From: Aureobasidium sp. EXF-3400
Lineage: Eukaryota; Ascomycota; Dothideomycetes; Dothideales; Saccotheciaceae
Length of the DNA stretch: 64,000 nt
Reading direction: 5' to 3'
NCBI GenBank assembly: GCA_024195585.1
Contig: SWBL01000091.1
Location: 1-64,000 of the forward strand
Position numbers and translations under genes: made by a program. The notes under the pieces were generated by a model, which saw nothing but the letters and a program-made list of their open reading frames with translations, had not been told where the DNA came from and did no database searches. Every line of letters begins with the position of its first letter. Position 1 is the stretch's first letter. Below are positions 45,314 to 55,547 of the stretch, one piece after another.

Positions 45314-47701
45314 CTAGATAATCTCCAGGTCATCGCTACTGTCGTCGAGAACGGCCCTAGCATCAAGGCTGTCTCTTCCCGGCTCTCGAATGCCTTTTGC
45401 AAGCTGGAATCTAGCTTTCTTCGGGCTCTTCTCTCCATAATTAGTGCCAGCGCCAGCGCTAGCCATGGAAGAAGCAATAGAGCTAGGTCGTGTATGTGTA
45501 TGGAGCCTCGTCTGTCCCTTCTCTGGACTGAGATCGCGTTTGCGAGATGTGTCACCCAAGCCTCTTTTCGCATATCCTCCCCAGCCCATAGCTTCAGGAC
45601 CTGCAGCTGTAGTCTTCGTGCCACCAGGAAGGACAGAGAAGAGTTTTCGACGGTCTTTGGCCGGACTGAGGCGAACCTGGGAGGCGTTCTTGTTGATGAG
45701 ACCAAGCTCTGCGGCGGAAGGCTTGTATAATGGTGCGTCCTCGTTAGTGTTGTCCATGTTTGTGTTTCTGGTGGCCTCCGGGGCGCCTGTCGTAGTTCTC
45801 AAGTATTCTGCTCCAATGCCATTGCCCATCTGGCCCAGCTTCTCGGCGAGGAGGCGGTCTTTCTCTTTATCCTTTAGGCGGCGACGCAGGGCGTCTGCTT
45901 TACCATAGTCGTCTTGATCGAGGAGAGAGGCAGTTGTGCGAGAGCCTGGAATCACAAAGTATCGCTCATTGCTTTCGGAATCTCTCTTCATAGGATCGTT
46001 TCGGCGTTCAAGGTATCCCTTTGGCAGAACATGAGAGTTCTTCTTGTACTTGTTGTTGGGACGATACATGGTGTTGACCTCCATACGTGAAGCACGCGTC
46101 TTGTTGACCGCTAGCTCAATGTGAAAATCGCAAAACTTGGTTTTGCGTGTGTTGACCCAAGAGTGGCATTCTTGGCCATCCTTCTTGAGAGCCGTGCAGA
46201 ACCCAAGGTCTCGGGCAGAGCCGATCTCCATGACAGAGTCTTCGGAGCTAGCAAGCTTTAAGCTGAATTTGCCCGAGTGTTGATTTGTTTTGGGAGGCAT
46301 GATTGATGGATTCAGAATAGCGATGACCGTCCCCGGAGTCATCTTCCAGAAAGCTTCGAAAGCAGTGTCGAACAAGAACAAGTCGACCTCCCATTTTAGA
46401 TCGGTAAGCGTCATGACCATAAACTTTGTCGAACCCGAGTCGTCATCCTCAACAGAAGAGGTCTGCTTGTGTTTCGGGCGAGTGTCGAAAGGGGTTGATT
46501 TTGAAGCGATGACAGCCAGAACGACGAAGTCGGTCTCACAGTCTGGAGGCTCATAGATCGGTGCTTTGATCTCCTTTAACAATCGAGGTATGGTGTAGAT
46601 CTCTTTACCGTCCAAAGCGCATGCCAGAGTCGTATGTGGCAGTTTTCTCTTAGCAAGATGGAGTGACGAGAAGCTCTCGAAACTGGACCCGTCTGTGGCA
46701 GGTTCGGTAGAAGTGGGCGTATCGTCATGCGAGAAGCCTACAGTAGGACGGAACGAACGGCCTCTGACTTCGGTGGATGATGATGATTGCTGGCTGACAC
46801 GTTGGGACAGAAAAGGGCTCTGAGAGGCTGAAGAAGTAGGTATTGAACGACTGAAACTGCTGGTACTGCTTTCGGTGGGTAGTTGTCTGGTTGTTCTATC
46901 GCTCTGCGTACGTGATAGTTGCGGCCTTGACTGTGCCGTCTCTCTAGTCGCGCGGGGTGTCGCTTGAGCAGCGAGTCCGAAGCCTTGTGATCTCGCTCTC
47001 TCAATCCTTTCGTACTTGGCTTGTTGTTGCTCGGCAGATAAGCGATTTGCAGCGATGCGATCGCTAAAACTTTGTTTCGGTCTCTCAGGCTCTGCAGGCA
47101 GAGTCGTTCTGGTTGTTTTCTTGGTTGACAAGGTGGAACCATTCCTAGCTCTTTTCAACGAGACGTCGGCTGCTTTGAGACCTCTGTCGATGCCCAGGCG
47201 AACGCGTGCTGGCGATGTCGGGTCAGGCAAGGCGGGAGGGGGCATATGGCTCTTAATAGGTGACACAGTGACTTGAACGGCAGGATCGAAGGCTGCTGAA
47301 TGGGTCTTTTGTCTCTTTCGTGGGGAGTTTGAATTTTCCGAGCTTGGCCTCGAGTCTTCGTCGTTTGTGTTTTGCGATGACTTTTGTTTTTGGAGCTTCT
47401 TTAGCTTGAGCTTCGCTTGTATGGCCTGCAGCTGGAGTTGGAGGATCTCCTCATCGTCGTCACTGTTGTCGTCGGACATGGCCATGACGTCTTGTAGGGC
47501 TCTGCTGGAGGAGGGGGGTTGTTTGCGAGGAGAAGGCGATATGTCACGGTCGCGTTCCTGAGTGATGCGGTCTCTGTGTTCCTGCCAACGTTGTTTGCCT
47601 TTAGGGGAGCTGAGAAGAGCCTCGAGTGGAGATTTTGGTGGCCAATTGATATTGTTTTGTGAAGCAACGGCTGTGGTGCGGTCAGCACTGACGCAGTTCA
47701 T
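45314..47701 (-). CDS. mcm10: DNA replication factor Mcm10
   Basis: Nuclear replication-initiation factor that binds CMG helicase, single-stranded DNA and Pol alpha. Intronless, 795 residues from ATG 47701. The N-terminal part has a Leu/Lys helix (LQLQLQAIQAKLKLKKLQKQ) suited to coiled-coil self-association. The OB-fold begins near residue 354 (LPHTTLACALDGKEIYTIPR) and includes KWEVDLFLFDTAFEAFWKM and PGTVIAILNPSIM. The Mcm10 zinc finger follows at about residue 500 (GFCTALKKDGQECHSWVN to FCDFH), with its CCCH ligands intact. Long Ser/Arg-rich linkers flank the core. It shares a divergent promoter with rnh202. Confidence 0.93.
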   Translation of the reverse strand: MNCVSADRTTAVASQNNINWPPKSPLEALLSSPKGKQRWQEHRDRITQERDRDISPSPRKQPPSSSRALQDVMAMSDDNSDDDEEILQLQLQAIQAKLKLKKLQKQKSSQNTNDEDSRPSSENSNSPRKRQKTHSAAFDPAVQVTVSPIKSHMPPPALPDPTSPARVRLGIDRGLKAADVSLKRARNGSTLSTKKTTRTTLPAEPERPKQSFSDRIAANRLSAEQQQAKYERIERARSQGFGLAAQATPRATRETAQSRPQLSRTQSDRTTRQLPTESSTSSFSRSIPTSSASQSPFLSQRVSQQSSSSTEVRGRSFRPTVGFSHDDTPTSTEPATDGSSFESFSSLHLAKRKLPHTTLACALDGKEIYTIPRLLKEIKAPIYEPPDCETDFVVLAVIASKSTPFDTRPKHKQTSSVEDDDSGSTKFMVMTLTDLKWEVDLFLFDTAFEAFWKMTPGTVIAILNPSIMPPKTNQHSGKFSLKLASSEDSVMEIGSARDLGFCTALKKDGQECHSWVNTRKTKFCDFHIELAVNKTRASRMEVNTMYRPNNKYKKNSHVLPKGYLERRNDPMKRDSESNERYFVIPGSRTTASLLDQDDYGKADALRRRLKDKEKDRLLAEKLGQMGNGIGAEYLRTTTGAPEATRNTNMDNTNEDAPLYKPSAAELGLINKNASQVRLSPAKDRRKLFSVLPGGTKTTAAGPEAMGWGGYAKRGLGDTSRKRDLSPEKGQTRLHTHTRPSSIASSMASAGAGTNYGEKSPKKARFQLAKGIREPGRDSLDARAVLDDSSDDLEII

Positions 47702-48295
47702 GGTGGATGAACGACACAGGGTTTCTTGGAGCTTGAATACCTTTGGCTTTGGGGGACTGTCGAGCCTGCATTTTCAGGGAGTCGCTAAAAAGATGCTAAA
47801 TGTTTGACAGACGGTCGTCATGACATATGTAGACAACGGTCGGATCAGGATGCAAGGTCGACCATCAGTGTAACCGCAGTGAAGTGTGGTACACGATGCG
47901 CCGGGATGTTGTCTAGGAAATGCTGTTTTTCGGCTCCTTTGAAGCCACCGGATAACCTTGATTCAACCTGATCTGTAAGTCCACAACACATCAAGCAGAC
48001 TGGGATTTTCTGTCTCTCTTCTGAAGTTTTCCGGTGATTAGATGAATATTGACAAGGTAATGATGATGTCCAGAGTAATTTACGCATGCAGAAACGGTGC
48101 ATGACCAGGTGCATCGCATCGCATCGCGCACTAACCAGCCCATTCAGGGTCCGGGTCCCTGCCAAGATAGCGTGACACGCGCCTGCAATTTGGTCTGTTT
48201 TGGGAAGTCTAATGACTTTCTGGGGCACAGTCGCGTCTCCTCGTCGACTTTCTGCAACATTTCTTGTTATGCACCCACGACACATGTAAATCGCC
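47702..48295. promoter_or_regulatory. Bidirectional promoter, mcm10 / rnh202
   Basis: These 594 bases separate two divergent start codons. A short GCATC repeat (gcatcgcatcgcatcgcg, about 48113-48130) lies in it, and an ACGCG core occurs near 48176. I saw no complete ACGCGT MCB box. Confidence 0.5.
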
Positions 48296-49543
48296 ATGAA
48301 GACTCGAGCAACAAAGACGTCAGCTAAGGCTGCTGAAATCAATGACGACACTCAACTCGAAAGCGCCAGCCTTGAACCCAGCAGCAACAACCCTCCACTC
48401 ACCTTCGTCTTGCCAGAAGGAGCCTCGCCAGATGCCCGCGTCGTCACTCTGCCAAATCCACCATCTTCGGTCCCCAGTCGATATCTGTTCTGCCCCGAAA
48501 AAGGGATTTATGAATTCACAAAGATCACTGCACCCAAGAAGACGCCTCGGAGTCTGTTGATTGCTCCTGATCAGTCGACCACCCAAGCAGATGAGAACGC
48601 GTCACTTGTCTCGACAGGCTATACTGTCGAGTATGCTGATCTATACATCGCTACGCCAATCGATCCTCTTTTCGTCCTCCTTCCCGCCTTGATCCCCGCC
48701 GCCGGCTCACACGACCAACTCTTTCTCACAATCGACGACCACCTCGACAAGTTAGCCGAAAGAGCGAAGCACCTGACCCACCTACTTCGCTCAACCAAGA
48801 TACAACAATCTTTCGAAAAGAGGGCAGATGCCGTATGCGACAATGTCGACCTTGGCCATGAGAAGATGTTCCGTTTGTCCAACGAGAAGCTGCTAGCTGA
48901 GCTTGTCGCTAAGGCCCAACGTGTCGTTGCCAATGGTCTCCCTGCATCCATAGAAACCCACTTCGTTCAAGAAGCTCTCCGTATACCCATGATGGCTGTG
49001 CAACGATCAGAGTCGCAAGACGAGCCAACTTCTACACCAGATGCAGATTCTTCGACCCCCTCAGCTGCCACAGAGCAATCTCAGCCTTCTCAAACTTCAG
49101 CTGTAACCGAAGCCACTTCGCTTGCCTCAGCTTCGGAATCTACCCCCGACAGCATAACCACTCTTCTTCGGCTGCGAATCGCGCTGAATATGGTCCTCTC
49201 GAATTACATCCCCTCAACCCTCCACACACCACTAAACACTCTTCTTAAATCTTCCTCGTCGCCTGTAGACTTTGCTCCTCTTGATGCACACCTCGACCAT
49301 ATTGCTGACGCCAAACGCCGAGCCCAAGCGCTTCGCTCTCTTTCTGACAATATCTCTCGCAAACGCAGTACCATGAACGACGAGGAGGCTGAAGAGAGGG
49401 AAGCCACAAAGAGAAGGAAAAAGGAGGAAGAAGAAGCGAAAAAGAAAAACATGAGCAGGGGTGTAAAACAGCTCGGAAAGGTCAACACGACGGGTATGAT
49501 GAAATTGAGCTCTTTCTTTACAAAGGCACCGGCGAAAAAGTAG
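48296..49543 (+). CDS. rnh202: Ribonuclease H2 subunit B
   Basis: Accessory subunit of the RNase H2 complex, which removes ribonucleotides and RNA/DNA hybrids from the genome. Intronless, 415 residues from ATG 48296. The triple-barrel and winged-helix parts show GYTVEYADLYIATPIDPLFV plus LLPAL, the family hallmark. A Ser/Thr-rich disordered segment separates this from a helical region (LLRLRIALNMVLSNYIPSTL). The C-terminus ends GMMKLSSFFTKAPAKK, a PIP box that recruits PCNA, as in human RNASEH2B. The basic KRRKKEEEEAKKK run just before it is a likely nuclear signal. Confidence 0.9.
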   Translation: MKTRATKTSAKAAEINDDTQLESASLEPSSNNPPLTFVLPEGASPDARVVTLPNPPSSVPSRYLFCPEKGIYEFTKITAPKKTPRSLLIAPDQSTTQADENASLVSTGYTVEYADLYIATPIDPLFVLLPALIPAAGSHDQLFLTIDDHLDKLAERAKHLTHLLRSTKIQQSFEKRADAVCDNVDLGHEKMFRLSNEKLLAELVAKAQRVVANGLPASIETHFVQEALRIPMMAVQRSESQDEPTSTPDADSSTPSAATEQSQPSQTSAVTEATSLASASESTPDSITTLLRLRIALNMVLSNYIPSTLHTPLNTLLKSSSSPVDFAPLDAHLDHIADAKRRAQALRSLSDNISRKRSTMNDEEAEEREATKRRKKEEEEAKKKNMSRGVKQLGKVNTTGMMKLSSFFTKAPAKK

Positions 49544-51229
49544 AATATAGCCCGTCGAATCAAGCATGGTCCCTCCACTGATATCTTCTCCCGGCTGTGG
49601 CGATCGATGCGACATGGTAGGTATGCCGACCGATGTTGAAGCGCTTCTCTCCGCTAATGTGCTCACCCTCCGAGTTGGACTGGAAGCGTGGAGCTAAGAT
49701 GCATTGCTGCGATTCTGACAGTGCAGGATGTAACCGATGTTGTTGATTTGGCACTCTTGTTCCTGGTGCCATCTTGAGATCACCCGAATTCGAATTGATG
49801 GATTGGTCACACGATGGGTCAATAGCATTGTCTACAGAGTAGGATGTCGACGGATATTAATGGTCTGGCATACTTGTTCTTGACGCCATCTGAGACTGGC
49901 CCCTAGTCTAAATCAAGAGATTGGTCACGTAATGAGTGAATAGCATTATTTATAGAACAGGATGTCGGCCGATGTTATTGCGACAACATAACTCCATGAA
50001 TGACTAACCAGTCATGCTGTTTTCTGTACAACAGAGCGTTAGCCAATGTTATCGTGATGGCCCGTTTACTTTTAAGCATGATTCCAGGTTAGCCTTATTC
50101 ATACTAGATAACTTAAGATAGGATGGGATATCGCAGTATAGAAATGCCAAAACATGTTGCAATGTTTATATGCCTAATGAATTGCAAGTTCTCTTTAGAC
50201 GAGTATGAGAAGTCAAATTCTATCGTGACTTTTGATAGCCTTCCTTTATCAAAGAGACTATATAAAATAGAACAAGATCTTTTGTTGAGTTAGATACGAA
50301 ATATCTCAAGCTTTGCTGGCTCGTTCTTTAAGAGACTGGAGAGTGTGTCTCGTTGCCTAATCCAACAAGCTTGACATGTAGTAATAACGCCACCCAGAAG
50401 AACAGACAGCTGTTTCTAGATCAAAACCATGAACATGGAGCCTCTTCATATTCGTGGAGAGTATCACATCTTACGAAACTTGATTGTTTTCCAGATTCAT
50501 GTGCTCAACCTTTATATACTGAGAAGTTTGGGCGGTATGTCATAATAAAACGATGATGCCAGTCGGTTTAGTGGAGTGGTCTGGCCAGCCATGAAATTAA
50601 TCCTGGCTAGTTCTCCCGTGCACCGTCGGGGGGCTCGTATCTCCATCTACGTACACCGTGCTAACTGTACACCGTACTCTTCGTACATGGTACTAACTGC
50701 ACTCTGCACCGAACTGATAACTGACGGACTATCGCGGTTTTTGCTCCGTCCAAGTAGCACTTGTCCTATTACCTATGACAAGTCAGAAACGCCCATCGAT
50801 CTATTAGGGCTTTGGATAAATTACGCAGGCGTAAATCTGATAACTTCGATAAGCGAATGGTTCATGGTTCAACTCGGGGAGGCTTCGTTCTTTCTGCTTT
50901 CACTGACGACGACACTATACAAAGCCCTTCACGATTGCCATGAAGTGTATGGAAAATATAATCGGTAACTCATACCGAATATATCCTTAGATTGTATCAG
51001 CGCAATGCCTGTCTGATATTCTAAAAGGCGATCAACCCTAGGCAACGACCCAGAGCAAACACGCGTGCAGCGAGACCCTGCCTACTCAACGTCCTCGTCC
51101 ACCTGCATCACTCGCGTCGATCTCTAACCCCCAAATAGTTTCCACTCTAGCTGATCTTCCGCATTGAGATAGTACAAAGGAAAACTTCGAACGCATTAAC
51201 TCATAATCTGGACGCAATGCAAGACGCAG
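49544..51229. other. AT-richer, gene-poor region
   Basis: Nearly 1.7 kb with no supported gene. The left part carries the diverged tandem repeat listed separately. The ORFs at 50353-50556 and 50576-50968 are short, AT-rich and unlike any known family. Confidence 0.5.
49618..50070. repeat. Diverged tandem repeat, unit about 116-118 bp
   Basis: Clear copies begin at 49724 (caggatgtaaccgatgtt), 49840 (taggatgtcgacggatat) and 49958 (caggatgtcggccgatgtt). Weaker copies begin near 49618 (taggtatgccgaccgatgtt) and 50031 (cagagcgttagccaatgtt). The shared tail is attggtcac...aatagcatt. Copies 1 and 2 differ at their ends mainly by C/T and G/A (attgtctacagag versus attatttatagaa), a RIP-like pattern. 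It abuts the 3' end of rnh202. Confidence 0.75.
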
Positions 51230-51923
51230 CTACGTAACCACACACGAATGCCCAGCCTTCGTCTGGTGCTTTTGGTTCGCGGACTCGTGGGCCTTCCTTA
51301 CTTTCGTGGACAGAATAATCTTCATGTTGTCGAACCTTGGCAGAGAACACCTGATCACAGTCTCTCGAAACACGTTGGACCTGGGGAGGCTGAGGATGGG
51401 AGCAGTGACGTCTAGCATGCCAGCATCGAGGTCCTTGAGAGCTATAGCAACCATTTTGTCGCGTTTGACGTTGTCGGTCAGCTTCCCAATCTTGTTGATG
51501 TCCTTCTTGATTCTTCTGAAGACTTTCTGTATACCAGAATTAGCTGGATCCTCTTGAGCGTACCGGATATAGAGCTCTTGCGCGTACATCTGCGATAGAC
51601 AAGGAAGCTGATATGGCTTTATCCACTTCCTCGGAAGATTGATCATTGATTGACTTGGCGAACCTCTCTATTTCCACAATCTGCTTTCCAAGTAAGCCCA
51701 ACTCGGCATGCTTGTCGCTGAACTTTTCAGTATGACCTACCATACGATTCGCGAAGTTACTGAGATCCATCTCACGAGCTTGAGCATCGAGTACCGGATC
51801 TATGCGCTTCTGTAGTCCCTGGAGATCTTCCTTGAACTTCTTCCAAGGGTTCCCTTTAGTGGGAACAAGACATGGCTTGTCGATGGGGCCAGGTAGATTC
51901 TGATTTGTGGCAGGGATAGACAT
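51230..51923 (-). CDS. Hypothetical helical protein in two overlapping frames
   Basis: Not recognised. ATG 51923 starts a frame (MSIPATNQNLPGPIDKP onward, ending at 51540) with helical, charged sequence such as WKKFKEDLQGLQKRIDPVL. A second frame (51230 to about 51610) continues plausibly with MYAQELYIRYAQEDP and KVFRRIKKDINKIGKL. A GT..GCAG pair at about 51610-51646 would join them in frame, but the intron would be only 37 nt, shorter than any other here. The gene may therefore have a frameshift. It sits in the AT-richer block. Confidence 0.35.
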
Positions 51924-52123
51924 TATGAGTTCTGTAGAAAGAGCTTCTTTGGTGCTTTGAAAACTTCCCACAATTGATTGTGTTGATTTATAGGATAGAA
52001 AAATGTGAGTTCTGGGTAAAGAGAGTCGCTGGGTTGTTATCGCACAAAGGGCGGTAAGAGTGAAAGTCTGGAAGCCCAAAGGGTCGATCTATCGCACCAG
52101 AGAGATAGGCGATCTCTACTTTC

Positions 52124-52414
52124 TCAGACCGCTTTGAGTTGGGTTGCGAGCCGGGTTTTGAGGGTTTTGTGTTGTGCAGTAGACAAAATTTGGCTGATCG
52201 TCTTGGGTTGAGTGGTGGTTGCTGCTCCGGGAAGCGACATGAGACGCAGGAAGTCCAAGATATGCTGATCTTTCGCGAAAGTCGGATTCAAACTTAGCAC
52301 GCAATCGTGCATTTCGGTAGCCTTTGTCCTGTTGATAATCTTAGTCGGAACGATATACTCTAACTCTCGCGCGAAGCCATAAATACCCAAGACAAAAGAT
52401 GCAGCGCTTTCCAA
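52124..52414 (-). CDS. Short hypothetical ORF, possible exon or relic
   Basis: A 96-codon frame with no in-frame ATG (it opens at TTG) that reads like protein: SAASFVLGIYGFARELEYIV, PTKIINRTKATEMHDCVLS. It lies just upstream of the 51923 gene on the same strand and could be a former exon. No family is recognised. Confidence 0.2.
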   Translation of the reverse strand: MESAASFVLGIYGFARELEYIVPTKIINRTKATEMHDCVLSLNPTFAKDQHILDFLRLMSLPGAATTTQPKTISQILSTAQHKTLKTRLATQLKAV

Positions 52415-53749
52415 GCATCTCCAGGAGCATTGTTTGATCTAATTATACTGCGATACCTTCGTGTATTGTCTCAACAAAACCAAGATGCGAACGTTCCTAG
52501 TAATGCAAAAAAGAGAAAGATTGCAATAACAACATTGGTCGACATCTCAATCTGTTCATACTGCAATATCTCCTTTGTCTTACCTAAGCAAATCTAAATA
52601 TAGGTAGATCTAGCAGTACGAGAAAGAGAAAGATTGTTATACTAATATCTATTGACACCGTAATGGTCTATTTGCCATCGATTATCATAGTATCGCTTTA
52701 AAAACGCGGAATATCATTCAAAAAGGAGTAATGTCGATAGAGAGAGCATAATTTCAGTGGTTTCTGGGCTATTTTCCTTTTCAAGAAAACATCATGCAGT
52801 TTCATATTTTACTTATACATTGCATGCAGTTGTGGACAACTAATCAACAGTTTTTAGCATAAGTCAAAGATATTTTATACTCATGTAATGACTTTTCTAC
52901 TTCAAATCTACTTGAAGGCAACTATGAAACGTGGGATATTCCTTGCTTCGCATGCTTGATGCTAGACCCTCACTGGACAAACCAATGGTAGCACACTATG
53001 ATGTTGGTTATAGAAGGGAGAGGATAAGAAGCAGTCGACCCTGGGCATGCCTTCTAAGAAGACTTAGATCCCAAGATGTGACATGCTTGTATTCAATGCT
53101 ATGATATGCACAGTAATCTTGTGCTTGCACGTCGATGAGGTTCACTAAGGCATGAATCTTCAATTACAAATTGTTCAAGACCTCCACTCCCTCCTGTAGA
53201 GCTGATTGTCAACTGAGTAGACATACAGCTTCCAATCATACCTACGGGACCCGTGAGTTTCGACCCCAGCGGTCAACTTGTGCTGGAGAAGACCGCCATT
53301 TGTCAGCCTCCACCAACCACCTGTACCGTGAGGCCAGTAATTGCAGAGTTTCGCTCCTATGATGAAACGACGTGGTTGGTCGAAAATGAGCGACTGCGTC
53401 TAAGTCCCGGGACGCTAATTCACATTAAAAGGATGCATGGTCTCGGCAACCTCATCTCTTATATCAGGGTGCACGTCTTCGGAAGTTAAACATGTCTTCC
53501 ATTCGCTTTGCATCTTCGTGTTTGTCCACTGGTTGCTATCATGAGATCATGAAAGTTAGCGAAAGTGGGTGGAACCCATGCTTTTACAAGGACCTACAGT
53601 GGCCAATAATGTCCTGCAGCATAGAGTGCATCACTACGCTCGACCAGTTTCTGCCTCTTGGACCAGAGAGATTCGGGACCTATCCATGTGATTCTCTCTT
53701 CGATTTTCGCACTCACGATTGATGGATCATCTTCGTTTATCTTGCCACC
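52415..53749. other. AT-rich intergenic DNA, nothing recognised
   Basis: About 1.3 kb of AT-rich sequence with poly-A/T runs. ORFs at 53253-53489 and 53492-53722 are weak; the latter could be an eroded upstream part of the G-domain relic that follows. Confidence 0.4.
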
Positions 53750-54271
53750 ATGATCATGGTCGAGCAAATCTTTCCTCGACTGATTGACAGCGTTTTGTTG
53801 TTCGCGTTCATTCACAACTCATGTGGCTTCCAGGCAGGCAACGCAGAAGAAATGAATGACTTCAAACACTTTGTTGGGACACGAACACAGAAAAAACGGG
53901 ATTTGGCTCAGCGACTTCATACTATATGGTGTCTGAGTCTGTGCGGTAATGATCATCTAAGCTGATTGCAGACAGGTATTGCGTCTCATGCGAGAGTACT
54001 GGAAAAAAACCGCATATACGCCGCTGCAGAGAACGAGTTCAAGAAACTTCTGGGTCCCGAGAACCAAGTACCAGTCGTAATCATATGGATGAAAAAAGAT
54101 CGGCTGCGCTCTATTTGCAGAGACGAAGTAGAAGAGCAGAATCCTTCGGCCTGCCCGACTAAAATCCAATGCCTGATCAAGCAGACGATTGAGGAACAAG
54201 TGGAAAGAGTAAAAGCCAGTTTCCAAAGAGAGTGGCACAGTATCAACTATGAGGGTACTGTGTTTGTTTGA
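53750..54271 (+). pseudogene. Relic of a fungal G-domain (P-loop GTPase-like) protein
   Basis: Two adjacent frames together resemble the middle of a fungal G-domain protein family. The first reads HNSCGFQAGNAEEMNDFKHF, then TRTQKKRDLAQRLHTIW, like the usual DSRGFEAG...LHAIW region. The second reads ENEFKKLLGPENQVPVVIIW and MKKDRL, like the segment ending in the T/NKxD specificity motif. Here the motif reads WMKKD and the first Asp of DSRGF is Asn. The Walker A region is not visible upstream, and a stop at about 53963 separates the frames. I infer a degenerate fragment. Confidence 0.35.
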
Positions 54272-55034
54272 AAGGGTTCGTAAGTGCTCTTCTAGTGTCG
54301 AATCAGATTCTGATTTCTTAGCCGCTCTGACAAGTATCTTCAGAGCAACATTCGGATCTGTCAAAGAGCATAAGCTAGAATAAAGCTCCTACTTGAAAGC
54401 TGCTCGGTGAATTCACGAGCCATTGAGCTTTCCTTCTCGTTCGATTGACAGGTTTTGACACGCGCCTGCTTCATTCGTCAATTCCATCACATTTCACTTT
54501 GGCATGTCCGCAGAAGGCTTGGAGAATCAAGGCACTTGATGGACAGGTCAAAGAATTGTCATTACTCTGCATTGTAATAGTACAAAAAGGAAGATGCTAT
54601 GACTTCAGAGATTGTTGGCTAGGCATATGGAAATCACTTGACTCCTAACGATCATTTTTTTAATATTGCTGTCAAAATGCACAGTAATTTTAGACCTAGA
54701 ATTGTGTCCGGAGAGAGTGTCGAATGTCTTTGCTTCTCATTGGGCGAGGTTTGAGATCTTAACAGTACCATGCATCTCTATAGCCGATCATGCAGTGGTT
54801 TGCAGAGAAGAAAGCCTTGATACTTGTGATTTTGACCCAAGAAGGTCTTTTCAACACGCGCCTTCCTCCTCTGTTGCAGATTACATCACATTCCGATTTT
54901 TTATATGACAGCGTCTGCCTAGCTTTCATTCTGATCCCATCTCTTCCCCATCTCTTTCCCTCTTTCTTTCCTTGAATCCAACACAACACCTACTCGCCTC
55001 CTCTGACGCGGTTCACAAATTCTCACCGAACAAC
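54272..55034. other. Intergenic, no gene seen
   Basis: These 763 bases precede a small hypothetical gene. The last 80 bases are CT-rich (cccatctcttccccatctctttccctctttc), a plausible leader or start region. Confidence 0.45.
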
Positions 55035-55547
55035 ATGGCAGACCCGCAAGCTACAGCTCTTCGCTCTGACTCTGACTACTTGTTACGAATCAAAACCGAC
55101 ACAAAAGAACTTTCGAGCAAACAACATGAAGCACAGCGAAAAACCGACGCAATCAGGGCCCAGATTTACCGGGAAGGACCGACCGCAATTCTAGAAGCTC
55201 GCATGGAAGACGAGCTAGCGGGACAGAAATCAATCTGCATGTCAGATATCGCTGTCTCAATCATCGGCGCGTCTATCGAAGATCTGACCCGGACTTCACG
55301 AAAGCCACCATCTGTGACTGCGGTGAGAGATGTACTTGGTTCAATAGATTACCTCGACAATGAAGTCTCCCTGGAGTCTGTGAGATTGGTTCTTGTCATT
55401 CGGACGGGAAACACTGCAGAATCACTCACCGACGTCTTCGAGGATCTACAATGTGGACATATCAAGAAACTGGTCATCAATCTACAGAACAAGATTGAAG
55501 AACTTTTCGATGATGTCAGAGATCTGGAAGACGATGTTGATGGATGA
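55035..55547 (+). CDS. Small hypothetical coiled-coil protein
   Basis: 170 residues from ATG 55035 (ACAACATGGC context). Not recognised. The sequence is acidic and helical: LLRIKTDTKELSSKQHEAQR near the start, and LVINLQNKIEELFDDVRDLE plus DDVDG at the end. No membrane segment or catalytic motif is visible. It is probably lineage-specific. Confidence 0.5.
   Translation: MADPQATALRSDSDYLLRIKTDTKELSSKQHEAQRKTDAIRAQIYREGPTAILEARMEDELAGQKSICMSDIAVSIIGASIEDLTRTSRKPPSVTAVRDVLGSIDYLDNEVSLESVRLVLVIRTGNTAESLTDVFEDLQCGHIKKLVINLQNKIEELFDDVRDLEDDVDG

Noticed and set aside
47845..48351. 168-codon minus-strand ORF in the mcm10/rnh202 promoter
   Set aside because: It overlaps the rnh202 start antisense and shows no family pattern.
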